Position numbers and translations under genes: made by a program. A DNA stretch of 8,348 nt from Gammaproteobacteria bacterium (lineage in GTDB: Bacteria > Pseudomonadota > Gammaproteobacteria > Pseudomonadales > Pseudomonadaceae), in assembly GCA_012800475.1 (NCBI GenBank), contig JAAZJF010000136.1, positions 1 to 8,348 of the forward strand. Reading direction: 5' to 3'. The number at the start of each line of letters is the position of its first letter. Positions within the stretch are counted from its first letter, which is position 1. Below the pieces are notes generated by a model that worked only from the letters and a program-made list of their open reading frames with translations, had not been told where the DNA came from and made no database searches. Shown here in pieces: positions 1 to 5,584 of this stretch.

Positions 1-81
1 TATCAGCGTCAATTGTCTACTGCAATCAAACGCGCACGCTTTTTAGCATTGCTGCCATACACCGACAGTCACAACAATTGA
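1..81 (+). CDS. rpsR: 30S ribosomal protein S18, C-terminal end (partial)
   Basis: The window opens inside a reading frame that gives 26 residues and then TGA. The fragment contains AIKRARFLALLPYTDSH, the C-terminal signature of bacterial S18, which binds 16S rRNA in the small-subunit platform next to S6. The 5' part of the gene, and presumably rpsF before it, lie outside the window. The next gene starts 35 nt downstream and rplI follows on the same strand. This is the usual rpsF-rpsR-(DUF2232)-rplI order of Pseudomonas, so co-transcription is expected. The terminal HNN replaces the more common basic or glycine ending, which is not unusual. Identification rests on motif recognition and on gene order. 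Confidence 0.95.
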   Translation, partial: YQRQLSTAIKRARFLALLPYTDSHNN

Positions 82-116
82 TTTTGGCTGTACCGTTTTA
101 ATGGATAGATTAAAGC

Positions 117-1010
117 ATGCGTAAACTCGCTGAATATATTATGCGTGGGCGTATGCAAGCCATCTCTGTGGTGGCTATAGCATCTGCTATACCCATGATG
201 TTTTGGCTCAGCGCTGCTGCTGTAAGTTTAGTGCTGCTAAGACGGGGTTTGAACGACGCACTGGGTGTGATTGTTTGGGCCTTGTTACCTGCGTTGGTGT
301 GGGCTTATTTTGATGATCCGCGACCCTTGTTGGGCTTGTTGGGTGCATCAGCTTTGGCTTATATCCTGCGAGCGACAGCGTCTTGGACTAAAGCTTTACT
401 TGCAAGTGTAGTGCTGGGAGTGCTTTTTGCTGGAGTGTTGGGTGTTGTATTTGCCGAACCTCTGACTGCGTTAGCTGCAGAGCTCAACACAGTGATGCCA
501 AAAGTATTACCCGAGCTGTACGCGCAGTTATCCAGTGAGCAACAACTGCAATTACAAAGCCTGATTATTCCGGTATTAACCGGCTTGATGGCGACAGTGT
601 TACAAGTGTTAAGCGTGCTGAGTGTGATTATTGCTCGGTATTGGCAAGCAGCTTTATATAACCCAGGTGGGTTTGCGCAGGAATTCCAGCGCTTACGTTT
701 ACCTGCGGTGATCGTGTTCCCCCTAGTGTTTGGTATGTTATTTGCGCCAGGCCTCGGGATACAAGCTGTGATCTTGACACCTTTGTGCAGTGTGCCGTTG
801 TTGTTTACGGGTTTAGCTGTAGTGCATGGACTGGTCGCCAAACACCGTTCCGGTAACTTTTGGTTGATCGGCGTGTACGTTGGTATGGTGCTGTTTACGC
901 AAGTGATGTATCCATTTTTAATGGTTGCAGCTGTGATTGATAGTGTTTTTGATTTTCGCGGTTTACGGTCTCAAAAAAATGATTCCGATGCTGCGAACGG
1001 TGAACGTTGA
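117..1010 (+). CDS. DUF2232-type multi-pass inner-membrane protein
   Basis: A 297-residue, strongly hydrophobic protein with about seven to eight predicted membrane segments (roughly residues 14-43, 46-64, 70-86, 90-112, 148-175, 195-217, 218-241 and 248-272, judged by eye). The N-terminus MRKLAEYIMRGRMQA and the later MFWLSAAA and SLVLLRRG segments match the protein encoded between rpsR and rplI in Pseudomonas, so the ATG at 117 is preferred over the in-frame ATG at 141, although no strong Shine-Dalgarno is visible. The C-terminal region near residues 250-285 (YVGMVLFTQVMYPFLM, then DSVFDFRGL) fits the DUF2232 family of putative membrane or transport-like proteins. Its biochemical role is not established. 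It lies 35 nt after rpsR and 21 nt before rplI, so it is almost certainly part of the ribosomal operon. Family assignment is from recognition, not a profile search. Confidence 0.85.
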   Translation: MRKLAEYIMRGRMQAISVVAIASAIPMMFWLSAAAVSLVLLRRGLNDALGVIVWALLPALVWAYFDDPRPLLGLLGASALAYILRATASWTKALLASVVLGVLFAGVLGVVFAEPLTALAAELNTVMPKVLPELYAQLSSEQQLQLQSLIIPVLTGLMATVLQVLSVLSVIIARYWQAALYNPGGFAQEFQRLRLPAVIVFPLVFGMLFAPGLGIQAVILTPLCSVPLLFTGLAVVHGLVAKHRSGNFWLIGVYVGMVLFTQVMYPFLMVAAVIDSVFDFRGLRSQKNDSDAANGER

Positions 1011-1031
1011 AATTCAAGAGGTGAGACTCAA

Positions 1032-1478
1032 ATGGAAGTCATCCTGCTAGAGAAAGTCGCAAACTTAGGCGATTTAGGTGACAAGGTCAATGTAAAGTCC
1101 GGCTACGGTCGCAACTTTTTATTACCACAACGCAAAGCAACCGCTGCAACTGCAGCAAACGTTGCTGCTTTTGAAGCGCGTCGTGCAGAGCTTGAAAAAG
1201 CTGCTGCTGACAAGCGTGCAGAAGCTGAAGCACGTGGCGCGCAATTGTCTGAGTTAGAAGTGACTATCACTGCTAACACAGGCGAAGAAGGCAAACTGTT
1301 CGGTTCTATCGGTACACACGATATTGCTGACGCTTTGACTGCTTCAGGCGTACCAGTAAACAAAAGCGAAGTACGCTTGCCGTACGGCACTATTCGCAAC
1401 ACTGGCGAATACGACGTGACTGTGCACTTGCACACTGACGTTGAAGCTACAGTCAAATTGATTGTAGTTGCAGGCTAA
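1032..1478 (+). CDS. rplI: 50S ribosomal protein L9
   Basis: A 148-residue protein, the usual length of bacterial L9, which binds 23S rRNA near the base of the L1 stalk and helps keep the reading frame. The N-terminal RNA-binding domain begins MEVILLEKVANLGDLGDKV and contains the family signature VKSGYGRNFLLPQRKA at about residues 21-36. A long Ala/Glu/Lys-rich connecting helix follows (about 38-75), then the C-terminal domain with the GKLFGSIGTHDIADAL segment near 87-102. The start is fixed by a strong ribosome binding site, GAGGTGAG at 1018-1025, six bases before ATG. It is the last gene of the ribosomal operon and is followed by a hairpin terminator at 1512-1549. Nothing is missing. Confidence 0.98.
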   Translation: MEVILLEKVANLGDLGDKVNVKSGYGRNFLLPQRKATAATAANVAAFEARRAELEKAAADKRAEAEARGAQLSELEVTITANTGEEGKLFGSIGTHDIADALTASGVPVNKSEVRLPYGTIRNTGEYDVTVHLHTDVEATVKLIVVAG

Positions 1479-1511
1479 TCGCCTATCGGTTAACCCACGT
1501 TAACTGATGGT

Positions 1512-1552
1512 ACAAAAGGCACGTTATCTATTAGATGCGTGCCTTTTGTTGT
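1512..1552 (+). terminator. Hairpin terminator after rplI
   Basis: ACAAAAGGCACG (1512-1523) pairs perfectly with CGTGCCTTTTGT (1538-1549), a 12-bp stem. The loop holds a further ATCT/AGAT pairing (1526-1529 with 1533-1536). The A-run in the left arm and the T-run within the right arm (CCTTTTGTTGTTT) let it work as an intrinsic terminator, possibly on both strands, although the T-tract after the stem is broken by G. Its place, 34 nt after rplI and 47 nt before dnaB, suggests it ends the ribosomal operon, leaving dnaB with its own promoter or with read-through. Confidence 0.8.
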
Positions 1553-1598
1553 TTAATAGCCTGATGCATTTTTAGTTTTAGTCACGCACGGTGAATGT

Positions 1599-2993
1599 AT
1601 GAGCGAGTTAGACGCCCCCCAACAGTACGATCTAGAAACGGCCGCCCTTAAAATGCCACCCCATTCGGTTGAAGCTGAGCAGTCGGTGCTGGGTGGTTTG
1701 ATGTTGGATAATGGTGCTTGGGAGCGAGTGCTGGACCAAGTATCGGATGGCGATTTCTATCGGCCTGATCACCGTTTAATTTTCCGTGCGATTGCTCGTT
1801 TAGCCGAACGCAACGAGCCTTTTGATGTGGTGACCTTATCTGAGCAACTCGATCAGGAAGGGCAGCTCAGTCAAAGCGGCGGCTTGGCCTATTTAGGTGA
1901 GCTGGCGAAAAATACGCCCTCAGTGGCCAATATTAAGGCCTATGCGCAGATTATTCGCGAGCGTGCCACGCTGCGTCAATTAATCAGCATCAGCAATGAT
2001 ATTGCTGACAGCGCCTATGCGCCCCAAGGTAAAACCGGCAGTGAAATCCTCGATGAAGCCGAGCGTAAGATTTTTGAAATTGCTGAGGCACGGCCCAAAA
2101 CTGGGGGTCCAGTAGGGCTTAATGACTTATTAACCAACGTCATTAACACCATTGATACCTTGTTTAACAGTGATGAAGCCATTACTGGTATTTCCACAGG
2201 TTTTAGCGATTTAGATGAAAAAACCAGTGGCTTACAGCCCTCAGACTTAATCATTGTGGCGGGCCGTCCATCCATGGGTAAAACCACCTTTGCGATGAAC
2301 CTGGTAGAAAACGCTTTAATGCGCTCCGATAAAGTGATTTTAGTGTACTCGCTGGAGATGCCGGCCGAATCCTTGGTGATGCGGATGCTGTCATCGCTGG
2401 GCCGCATTGATCAAACCAAAGTGCGCTCTGGACGTTTGGATGAAGATGATTGGCCGCGTCTCACTTCGGCGGTGAACTTGCTGCAAGAGCGCAAGTTGTT
2501 TATTGATGATTCCGCCGGTATCAGCCCGTCGGATATGCGTGCTCGCACTCGGCGTTTAGCGCGTGAGCACGGTGAGATTGGTTTAATTATGGTTGACTAC
2601 CTACAGCTGATGCAGCTCGGTGGCAGCGGCGGTGAAAACCGCACTAACGAGATTTCGGAGATTTCACGCTCGTTAAAAGCCTTAGCCAAAGAGTTTAACT
2701 GCCCAGTCGTGGCACTGTCGCAGCTCAACCGTTCTCTGGAGCAGCGCCCTAATAAACGCCCGATCAACTCGGACTTGCGTGAATCAGGGGCCATTGAGCA
2801 AGATGCGGACGTGATTATGTTTGTCTATCGGGATGAGGTGTATCATCCGGAAACAGAATATAAAGGCGTGGCGGAAGTCATTATTGGTAAGCAGCGTAAC
2901 GGTCCGATTGGTACGGTGCGTTTAGCCTTCCAAGGTAAGTTCACGCGCTTTGATAACTTAGCGCCGGGCAGTTATCAGTTTGATGATGATTGA
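1599..2993 (+). CDS. dnaB: Replicative DNA helicase DnaB
   Basis: A 464-residue hexameric 5'-3' helicase that unwinds DNA at the replication fork and contacts DnaG primase. The N-terminal domain runs from about residue 19 (MPPHSVEAEQSVLGGLMLDN) to 125. A helical linker leads to the RecA-like domain beginning near 195 (TGFSDLDEKTSGLQPSDLII). Walker A is GRPSMGKTT at residues 222-230, and Walker B is LIMVDYLQLM with Asp at 333. The C-terminal segment ALSQLNRSLEQRP and then SDLRESGAIEQDADVIMF carries the conserved DnaB motifs with the arginine finger region. Length is normal and no intein interrupts the P-loop. The ATG at 1599 gives the family-typical N-terminus, but the ribosome binding site is weak. 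It follows rplI as in Pseudomonas, with a terminator between them. The gene commonly found next, alr, is absent here. Confidence 0.98.
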   Translation: MSELDAPQQYDLETAALKMPPHSVEAEQSVLGGLMLDNGAWERVLDQVSDGDFYRPDHRLIFRAIARLAERNEPFDVVTLSEQLDQEGQLSQSGGLAYLGELAKNTPSVANIKAYAQIIRERATLRQLISISNDIADSAYAPQGKTGSEILDEAERKIFEIAEARPKTGGPVGLNDLLTNVINTIDTLFNSDEAITGISTGFSDLDEKTSGLQPSDLIIVAGRPSMGKTTFAMNLVENALMRSDKVILVYSLEMPAESLVMRMLSSLGRIDQTKVRSGRLDEDDWPRLTSAVNLLQERKLFIDDSAGISPSDMRARTRRLAREHGEIGLIMVDYLQLMQLGGSGGENRTNEISEISRSLKALAKEFNCPVVALSQLNRSLEQRPNKRPINSDLRESGAIEQDADVIMFVYRDEVYHPETEYKGVAEVIIGKQRNGPIGTVRLAFQGKFTRFDNLAPGSYQFDDD

Positions 2994-3016
2994 TCGTTAG
3001 ATACATATTTTGTAGG

Positions 3017-3051
3017 GCAGGCTGAGCCGATCATATCTGTGCTGAGCCTGC
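3017..3051. terminator. Hairpin between dnaB and the convergent minus-strand gene
   Basis: GCAGGCT (3017-3023) pairs with AGCCTGC (3045-3051). After one G/G mismatch, AGC (3025-3027) pairs with GCT (3041-3043). The 71-nt gap between two convergent genes is a natural place for a bidirectional terminator. No T-run follows the stem on either strand, so intrinsic termination is uncertain; it might act with Rho or as a 3'-end-stabilising stem. The 8-mer GCTGAGCC also occurs as a direct repeat within it (3021-3028 and 3041-3048). Confidence 0.45.
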
Positions 3052-3064
3052 AGCAGAGAGCAGA

Positions 3065-3517
3065 TTAACTGCGACGAATCAGCCACACACCGCCGAGAAT
3101 ACACAGCAAACCGGCTATTTTGCCTAAATTGATCTGTGCTTCTTTAAAGCCGACCCAGCCTTGATTGTCCAGAAAAATCGCACTGGCCAATTGCCCGAGT
3201 AACACCAAACTCATAAACAACAGCGCACCAATGCGTGGCGCCACAAAGGCTGCGGTAAACACAAAGAATGCGCCCAATAAACCGCCCGCCCAATGCCACC
3301 AGTGCAAGCCTTTTAGATTGGCAATACTGATTCCATCGCGTTGCACAAGAGCCAGTGTCAGTAAAGCTATTGCACCGACTAAAAATGAAATCGTTGCCGC
3401 ATTTAAGACGCTGGACACTTCTTTGGCCAGCAAACCATTAATACCGGCTTGCAGTGGCATTAATGCGCCTGAGAGTAGGGCCATGGCAAGTAAGGCCCAG
3501 TACATATGTGGCGACAT
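3065..3517 (-). CDS. YdcZ/DUF606-type DMT superfamily small membrane protein
   Basis: A 150-residue protein with about five membrane segments (roughly residues 5-24, 38-58, 76-93, 96-115 and 131-147). This is the size and layout of the DUF606/YdcZ family, half-size relatives of drug/metabolite transporters. Family-like features are PLQAGINGLLA near 21-31, the WWHWAGGLLGAFFV segment at 73-86, and APRIGALL then LLGQLASAIFLDNQG at 93-120. The start is supported by AGGA six bases upstream of the ATG at 3517. Substrate is unknown; such proteins may act in pairs, but no second copy is present nearby. It lies 100 nt downstream of the lipoprotein gene on the same strand, close enough for shared transcription but with room for its own promoter. 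Its stop faces dnaB. Family assignment is from recognition; transport activity is inference. Confidence 0.85.
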   Translation of the reverse strand: MSPHMYWALLAMALLSGALMPLQAGINGLLAKEVSSVLNAATISFLVGAIALLTLALVQRDGISIANLKGLHWWHWAGGLLGAFFVFTAAFVAPRIGALLFMSLVLLGQLASAIFLDNQGWVGFKEAQINLGKIAGLLCILGGVWLIRRS

Positions 3518-3617
3518 AGATTATCCTAGAGCTGAATAATAAAAGGCTATTTTGCCATAAAAAGCGCCTGCTGATCTTGCTTTATCTGGACGCACATCAC
3601 ATCTGTGCAGGCAGCAC

Positions 3618-4157
3618 TTAGCGCGGTGGAAAATGCTGCAAAATATGCTGCACTTGTGCGCGTAATTTAGCATCGCGGGCGGCAGGGCTGATACGCTGCT
3701 GGGGCAGGATCCAACTGTCACTGGCGCGCCATAATAAGGTTTGCGTGCTGCTATCGAGAATATCAATCTGCAGTTTTTGGATCTGCTGGGTGACTTCATA
3801 CGACTCAGTGCGGATGCGCGGACCCCAAGCGCCTCCCCAGTAGTCACTGTTTTGAATATCTACACGTTGCTGCTGACTTTCGCTAATCAGCCAAGCGCGT
3901 ACTGCAATGCTGGCGTTATCACTGTGGCGTAAACCTTGTTGGCTCAATTGCTCAGCAATGGCTTGGCGCACACGCTGCGCATCCAAATCACTGTTTTGCG
4001 CGGGGGTATCCGGCTCAAATTGAATCGCAGGCTGCGCCCATTGCCAGCTTTGCACTTGGGTGAAATTGTGTCCGGGTTGGTAATCCAACTCAGCCAAGTG
4101 TGTGCTTTGGCAGGCGCTTAAGGTGAGCAAGCTTGCAAGAAACAAGTAGCGAATCAT
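3618..4157 (-). CDS. DUF4136-like outer-membrane lipoprotein
   Basis: A 179-residue protein with an N-terminal lipoprotein signal: MIRYLFLASLLTL followed by the lipobox L-S-A-C, lipidated Cys at 16. Gln at +2 (not Asp) predicts sorting to the outer membrane. The mature part looks like the DUF4136 family: a Y-x-P-G-x-x-F start (residues 27-33), then W-x-W (38-40), a segment predicting a helix with A-I-A-E-Q-L-x-x-x-G, and beta strands such as IQKLQIDILD followed by TLLWRASD near the end. Function of the family is not known. Upstream in-frame starts exist at 4163 (ATG) and 4175 (TTG). The ATG at 4157 is chosen because GGAG (complement of 4167-4170) is nine bases away, against three for the 4163 start. 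It is the first gene of a possible two-gene minus-strand unit with the YdcZ-like gene. Confidence 0.8.
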   Translation of the reverse strand: MIRYLFLASLLTLSACQSTHLAELDYQPGHNFTQVQSWQWAQPAIQFEPDTPAQNSDLDAQRVRQAIAEQLSQQGLRHSDNASIAVRAWLISESQQQRVDIQNSDYWGGAWGPRIRTESYEVTQQIQKLQIDILDSSTQTLLWRASDSWILPQQRISPAARDAKLRAQVQHILQHFPPR

Positions 4158-4254
4158 CAGCATAAGCTCCGTCAATCAAGTAAAGAGGTGGTTTTTCGTT
4201 CGGGTTTTGCCAGTGGCTCTGTTAGCATACTGACCTGTTATTGAAACTCATTCT

Positions 4255-4279
4255 ACCGCGTTGTGCGGTTTTTTTTATT
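4255..4279 (+). terminator. Intrinsic-terminator-like hairpin in the fklB leader
   Basis: ACCGC (4255-4259) and GCGGT (4265-4269) form a 5-bp GC-rich stem (extendable by a G.T pair) with a short loop, followed by eight consecutive T and then ATTT. This is a textbook plus-strand intrinsic terminator, yet it ends only about 20 nt before the fklB start codon, and no plus-strand gene lies between it and dnaB more than 1.2 kb upstream. It could stop antisense or leader transcription, or attenuate fklB. On the minus strand the stem has no downstream T-run. Confidence 0.7.
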
Positions 4280-4296
4280 TGCCAATGGAGGCATGC

Positions 4297-4917
4297 ATGT
4301 CTGATTTAGATCTGAGCACCGACGAAACTCGCGTCAGTTACGGTATTGGTCGTCAAATGGGCGATCAATTGCGTCAAAACCCACCACCAGGTATCTGCAT
4401 TGAAGCTGTTGCTGCAGGTTTGCGTGCTGCGTTCGCGGGCGAAGAAAGTGTTGTATCAGGTGAAGACCTGAATGCCAGCTTTACTGTTATTCGTGAGCGT
4501 ATGGAAGCTGAAGCTGAAGTTCAAGCTAAAGCAGCAGCCTCAGCAGGTATCGAATTCTTAAAAGAAAACGCAAAGAAAGATGGCGTGACTACTTTAGAAT
4601 CAGGTCTGCAGTATGAAGTGATTAACACAGGTGAAGGCGCTCAGCCAACACGTGATAGCACTGTACGTACTCACTACCACGGTACTTTAATTGATGGTTC
4701 AGTGTTTGATAGCTCCTACGATCGTGGTGAGCCAGCAGAGTTCCCCGTATCTGGTGTGATCGCGGGTTGGACTGAAGCACTGCAATTAATGAACTGTGGT
4801 AGCAAGTGGCGTTTATATGTTCCAAGTGAGTTGGCCTATGCGGGTCAAGCTGTGGGTTCTATCCCAGCGCACAGCACGCTGGTGTTTGATGTAGAACTGT
4901 TGGAAATTGTAGGTTAA
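4297..4917 (+). CDS. fklB: FKBP-type peptidyl-prolyl cis-trans isomerase (FKBP22/FklB)
   Basis: A 206-residue protein, the same length as E. coli FklB (FKBP22), with no signal peptide, so probably cytoplasmic. The N-terminal dimerisation part (about 1-75, with VSYGIGRQMGDQL near 13-25) leads through a long Ala/Glu-rich helix into FLKENAKKDGVTTLESGLQY. The C-terminal FKBP domain (about 103-206) shows the active-site residues in order: the HYHGTLIDG strand, VFDSSYDRGEPAEF, GVIAGWTEALQLM, SELAYAGQAVGSIPAHSTLVFDVELL. The start at 4297 is set by GGAGG at 4287-4291, five bases upstream. An in-frame TTG at 4261 lies inside the terminator-like hairpin and is unlikely to be used. The role is prolyl isomerisation and chaperone-like folding help. 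Its stop overlaps by four bases with that of the convergent small gene. Confidence 0.95.
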   Translation: MSDLDLSTDETRVSYGIGRQMGDQLRQNPPPGICIEAVAAGLRAAFAGEESVVSGEDLNASFTVIRERMEAEAEVQAKAAASAGIEFLKENAKKDGVTTLESGLQYEVINTGEGAQPTRDSTVRTHYHGTLIDGSVFDSSYDRGEPAEFPVSGVIAGWTEALQLMNCGSKWRLYVPSELAYAGQAVGSIPAHSTLVFDVELLEIVG

Positions 4918-5165
4918 TCACTTGCAGTTGGTGCTGTGCCCATGCGTGTTGCTTGGGCATAGCACAGCAAAAACAGCTGACGGACCTGCTCCTTGATCAA
5001 CCAAGGTTCTGGGCGGCTTAAGTCTTGAATGTCCAATGCGCCTTGTTCACGCAACTCTTCTAATTCTTTGCCTTCAATTTGTACACACACATTGCCTGTG
5101 ATGCGATTAATAATGCGCAGGTAGGGCTGTGGGCGGTCGAGCCATGCATCGATAAAGTAGGTCAT
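4914..5165 (-). CDS. Conserved small hypothetical protein, probably Fur-regulated
   Basis: An 83-residue cytoplasmic protein of unknown function beginning MTYFIDAWLDRPQPYLRI. It is mixed alpha/beta in appearance: an N-terminal strand-rich part with DRP-x-PYLRI and N-R-x-TG-x-V (residues 10-27), then an acidic helix KELEELREQGALDIQDL, and a C-terminal helix VRQLFLLCYAQATR. There is no signal peptide or membrane span. I recall similar small proteins in Pseudomonas but cannot name the family. The ATG at 5165 has AGGA seven bases upstream. The gene is convergent with fklB, and the two stops share TTAA at 4914-4917. A strong Fur-box match at 5200-5218 lies over the predicted promoter, so iron-repressed expression is the best clue to its role; this is inference. 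Confidence 0.85.
   Translation of the reverse strand: MTYFIDAWLDRPQPYLRIINRITGNVCVQIEGKELEELREQGALDIQDLSRPEPWLIKEQVRQLFLLCYAQATRMGTAPTASD
4931..4965. terminator. 12-bp hairpin at the fklB / small-gene convergence
   Basis: GTGCTGTGCCCA (4931-4942) pairs with TGGGCATAGCAC (4954-4965): 12 pairs with one G.T, and an 11-nt loop. It begins 14 nt after the fklB stop and lies inside the last codons of the convergent small gene (coding CYAQATRMGTAP), so it is under both protein and RNA constraint. No T-run follows on either strand. It may serve as a transcript end or 3' stabiliser for fklB, but termination is not proven. Confidence 0.5.
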
Positions 5166-5199
5166 GGGCGTGTCCTGTTGTGGTTGGTTTTAATATATT

Positions 5200-5218
5200 A
5201 ATGAGAATACTTATCATT
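5200..5218. promoter_or_regulatory. Fur box
   Basis: AATGAGAATACTTATCATT matches the 19-base Fur consensus AATGATAATNATTATCATT at 16 of 18 defined positions (mismatches at 5205 and 5210). It is an inverted repeat of the 7-1-7 type, TGAGAAT-A-CTTATCA. It lies 35-53 nt upstream of the minus-strand gene starting at 5165 and covers that gene's predicted -10, the classic position for iron-dependent repression by Fur. Confidence 0.82.
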
Positions 5219-5232
5219 TGTATTTGATGCAA
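5204..5232 (-). promoter_or_regulatory. Predicted sigma70 promoter of the small Fur-box gene
   Basis: On the minus strand, TTGCAT (-35, complement of 5227-5232) is separated by 17 bases from TATTCT (-10, complement of 5204-5209). Transcription would start near 5197 and give a leader of about 30 nt containing the AGGA ribosome binding site. The -10 and part of the spacer sit within the Fur box. TAATAT (complement of 5195-5200) is an alternative -10, also touching the box, but without a good -35. Confidence 0.55.
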
Positions 5233-5305
5233 GTGATTCTTTGTAGGTGTTATGGATAAGCTTTGCCTATTGCTTAGGGTTGTGCGTTATGACTTTGTGC
5301 ATGGC

Positions 5306-5406
5306 GTCTTGCGCAGTGTCGACTTTTCCCTTAACGAACCCATCCGGGGTTCGATGCGGGCGCTACGCCATCCATGGCTGCGCTTGACGCTGACACTGCG
5401 CAAGAC
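5306..5406. repeat. 101-nt palindromic element (possible MITE/REP-like intergenic repeat)
   Basis: Perfect 15-base terminal inverted repeats, GTCTTGCGCAGTGTC (5306-5320) and GACACTGCGCAAGAC (5392-5406), enclose two further hairpins. The first is CGAACCC/GGGTTCG (5335-5341 with 5347-5353). The second is GCGC-tac-GCCAT-cc-ATGGC-t-GCGC (5360-5363 with 5380-5383, and 5367-5371 with 5374-5378). The result is a three-stem, cruciform-like fold. The CCATCCATGG and GAACCC-x-GGGTTC cores resemble short intergenic repeats I have seen in several gamma-proteobacteria, but no second copy occurs in this window. Outer GCCTATTGCT (5265-5274) and AGCATAGGC (5413-5421) can also pair with one bulge, asymmetrically. 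No coding role is clear. Confidence 0.65.
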
Positions 5407-5488
5407 TTGTTGAGCATAGGCGGTGGTTTCTAGTGCGTAGAGGTAGTTATCTTGTCGTTTGCGGTTGGTGTAGGCGATATGTTCTGGT

Positions 5489-5516
5489 TTGTACTATTGT
5501 ACTTTCACTGTATAGA
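5489..5516 (+). promoter_or_regulatory. Candidate radA promoter
   Basis: TTGTAC (5489-5494) and TATAGA (5511-5516) are spaced 16 bases apart, each a 4/6 match to the sigma70 consensus. The overlapping TAGAAT (5513-5518) is a better -10 (5/6) but 18 bases from the same -35. A transcript from here would have a leader of about 60 nt before the radA ATG at 5585. GTAC occurs twice around TATT (5491-5502), a small dyad over the -35. Confidence 0.4.
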
Positions 5517-5584
5517 ATGACAGTCTTTTTAATTTAGAGTGTTTTAAGCGAGTCGATTGGGCTCAATTGCTGACGGGGTGTGGC

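Larger units (their letters stand above)
5219..5584. other. Gene-poor interval before radA
   Basis: About 370 nt without a convincing gene. It holds the far (-35) part of the small gene's promoter, the palindromic element at 5306-5406 and a candidate radA promoter at 5489-5516. On the minus strand 5493-5287 is open for 68 codons with no ATG near its 5' end. Its first part reads like ordinary protein (HIAYTNRKRQDNYLYALETT) and the rest is read-through of the palindromic element. It may be a decayed gene remnant or chance. No tRNA or other RNA gene was recognised. Confidence 0.5.

Noticed and set aside
359..841. 160-codon open frame on the minus strand inside the DUF2232 gene
   Set aside because: It lies wholly antisense to a recognised family gene; its composition (many Asn, Thr, Cys, Ala) is typical of a shadow frame, and no ribosome binding site or known motif is seen.
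2250..2620. Intein in dnaB, a common insertion site at the P-loop
   Set aside because: Walker A, Walker B and flanking motifs are continuous and the total length (464 residues) is normal.
3521..3847. 108-codon minus-strand frame overlapping the lipoprotein gene
   Set aside because: It is out of frame with a protein that has a clear lipobox and family features, and its Cys/Arg-rich sequence is not protein-like.
4261..4296. Longer fklB start (TTG at 4261, or ATG at 4285)
   Set aside because: The extra residues are read from the terminator hairpin, its T-run and the GGAGG site; only the ATG at 4297 has proper spacing and gives the usual 206-residue length.
5306..5406. Integron attC site
   Set aside because: The element has long inverted repeats but lacks the GTTRRRY/RYYYAAC core sites at its ends, and no integrase or cassette is near.
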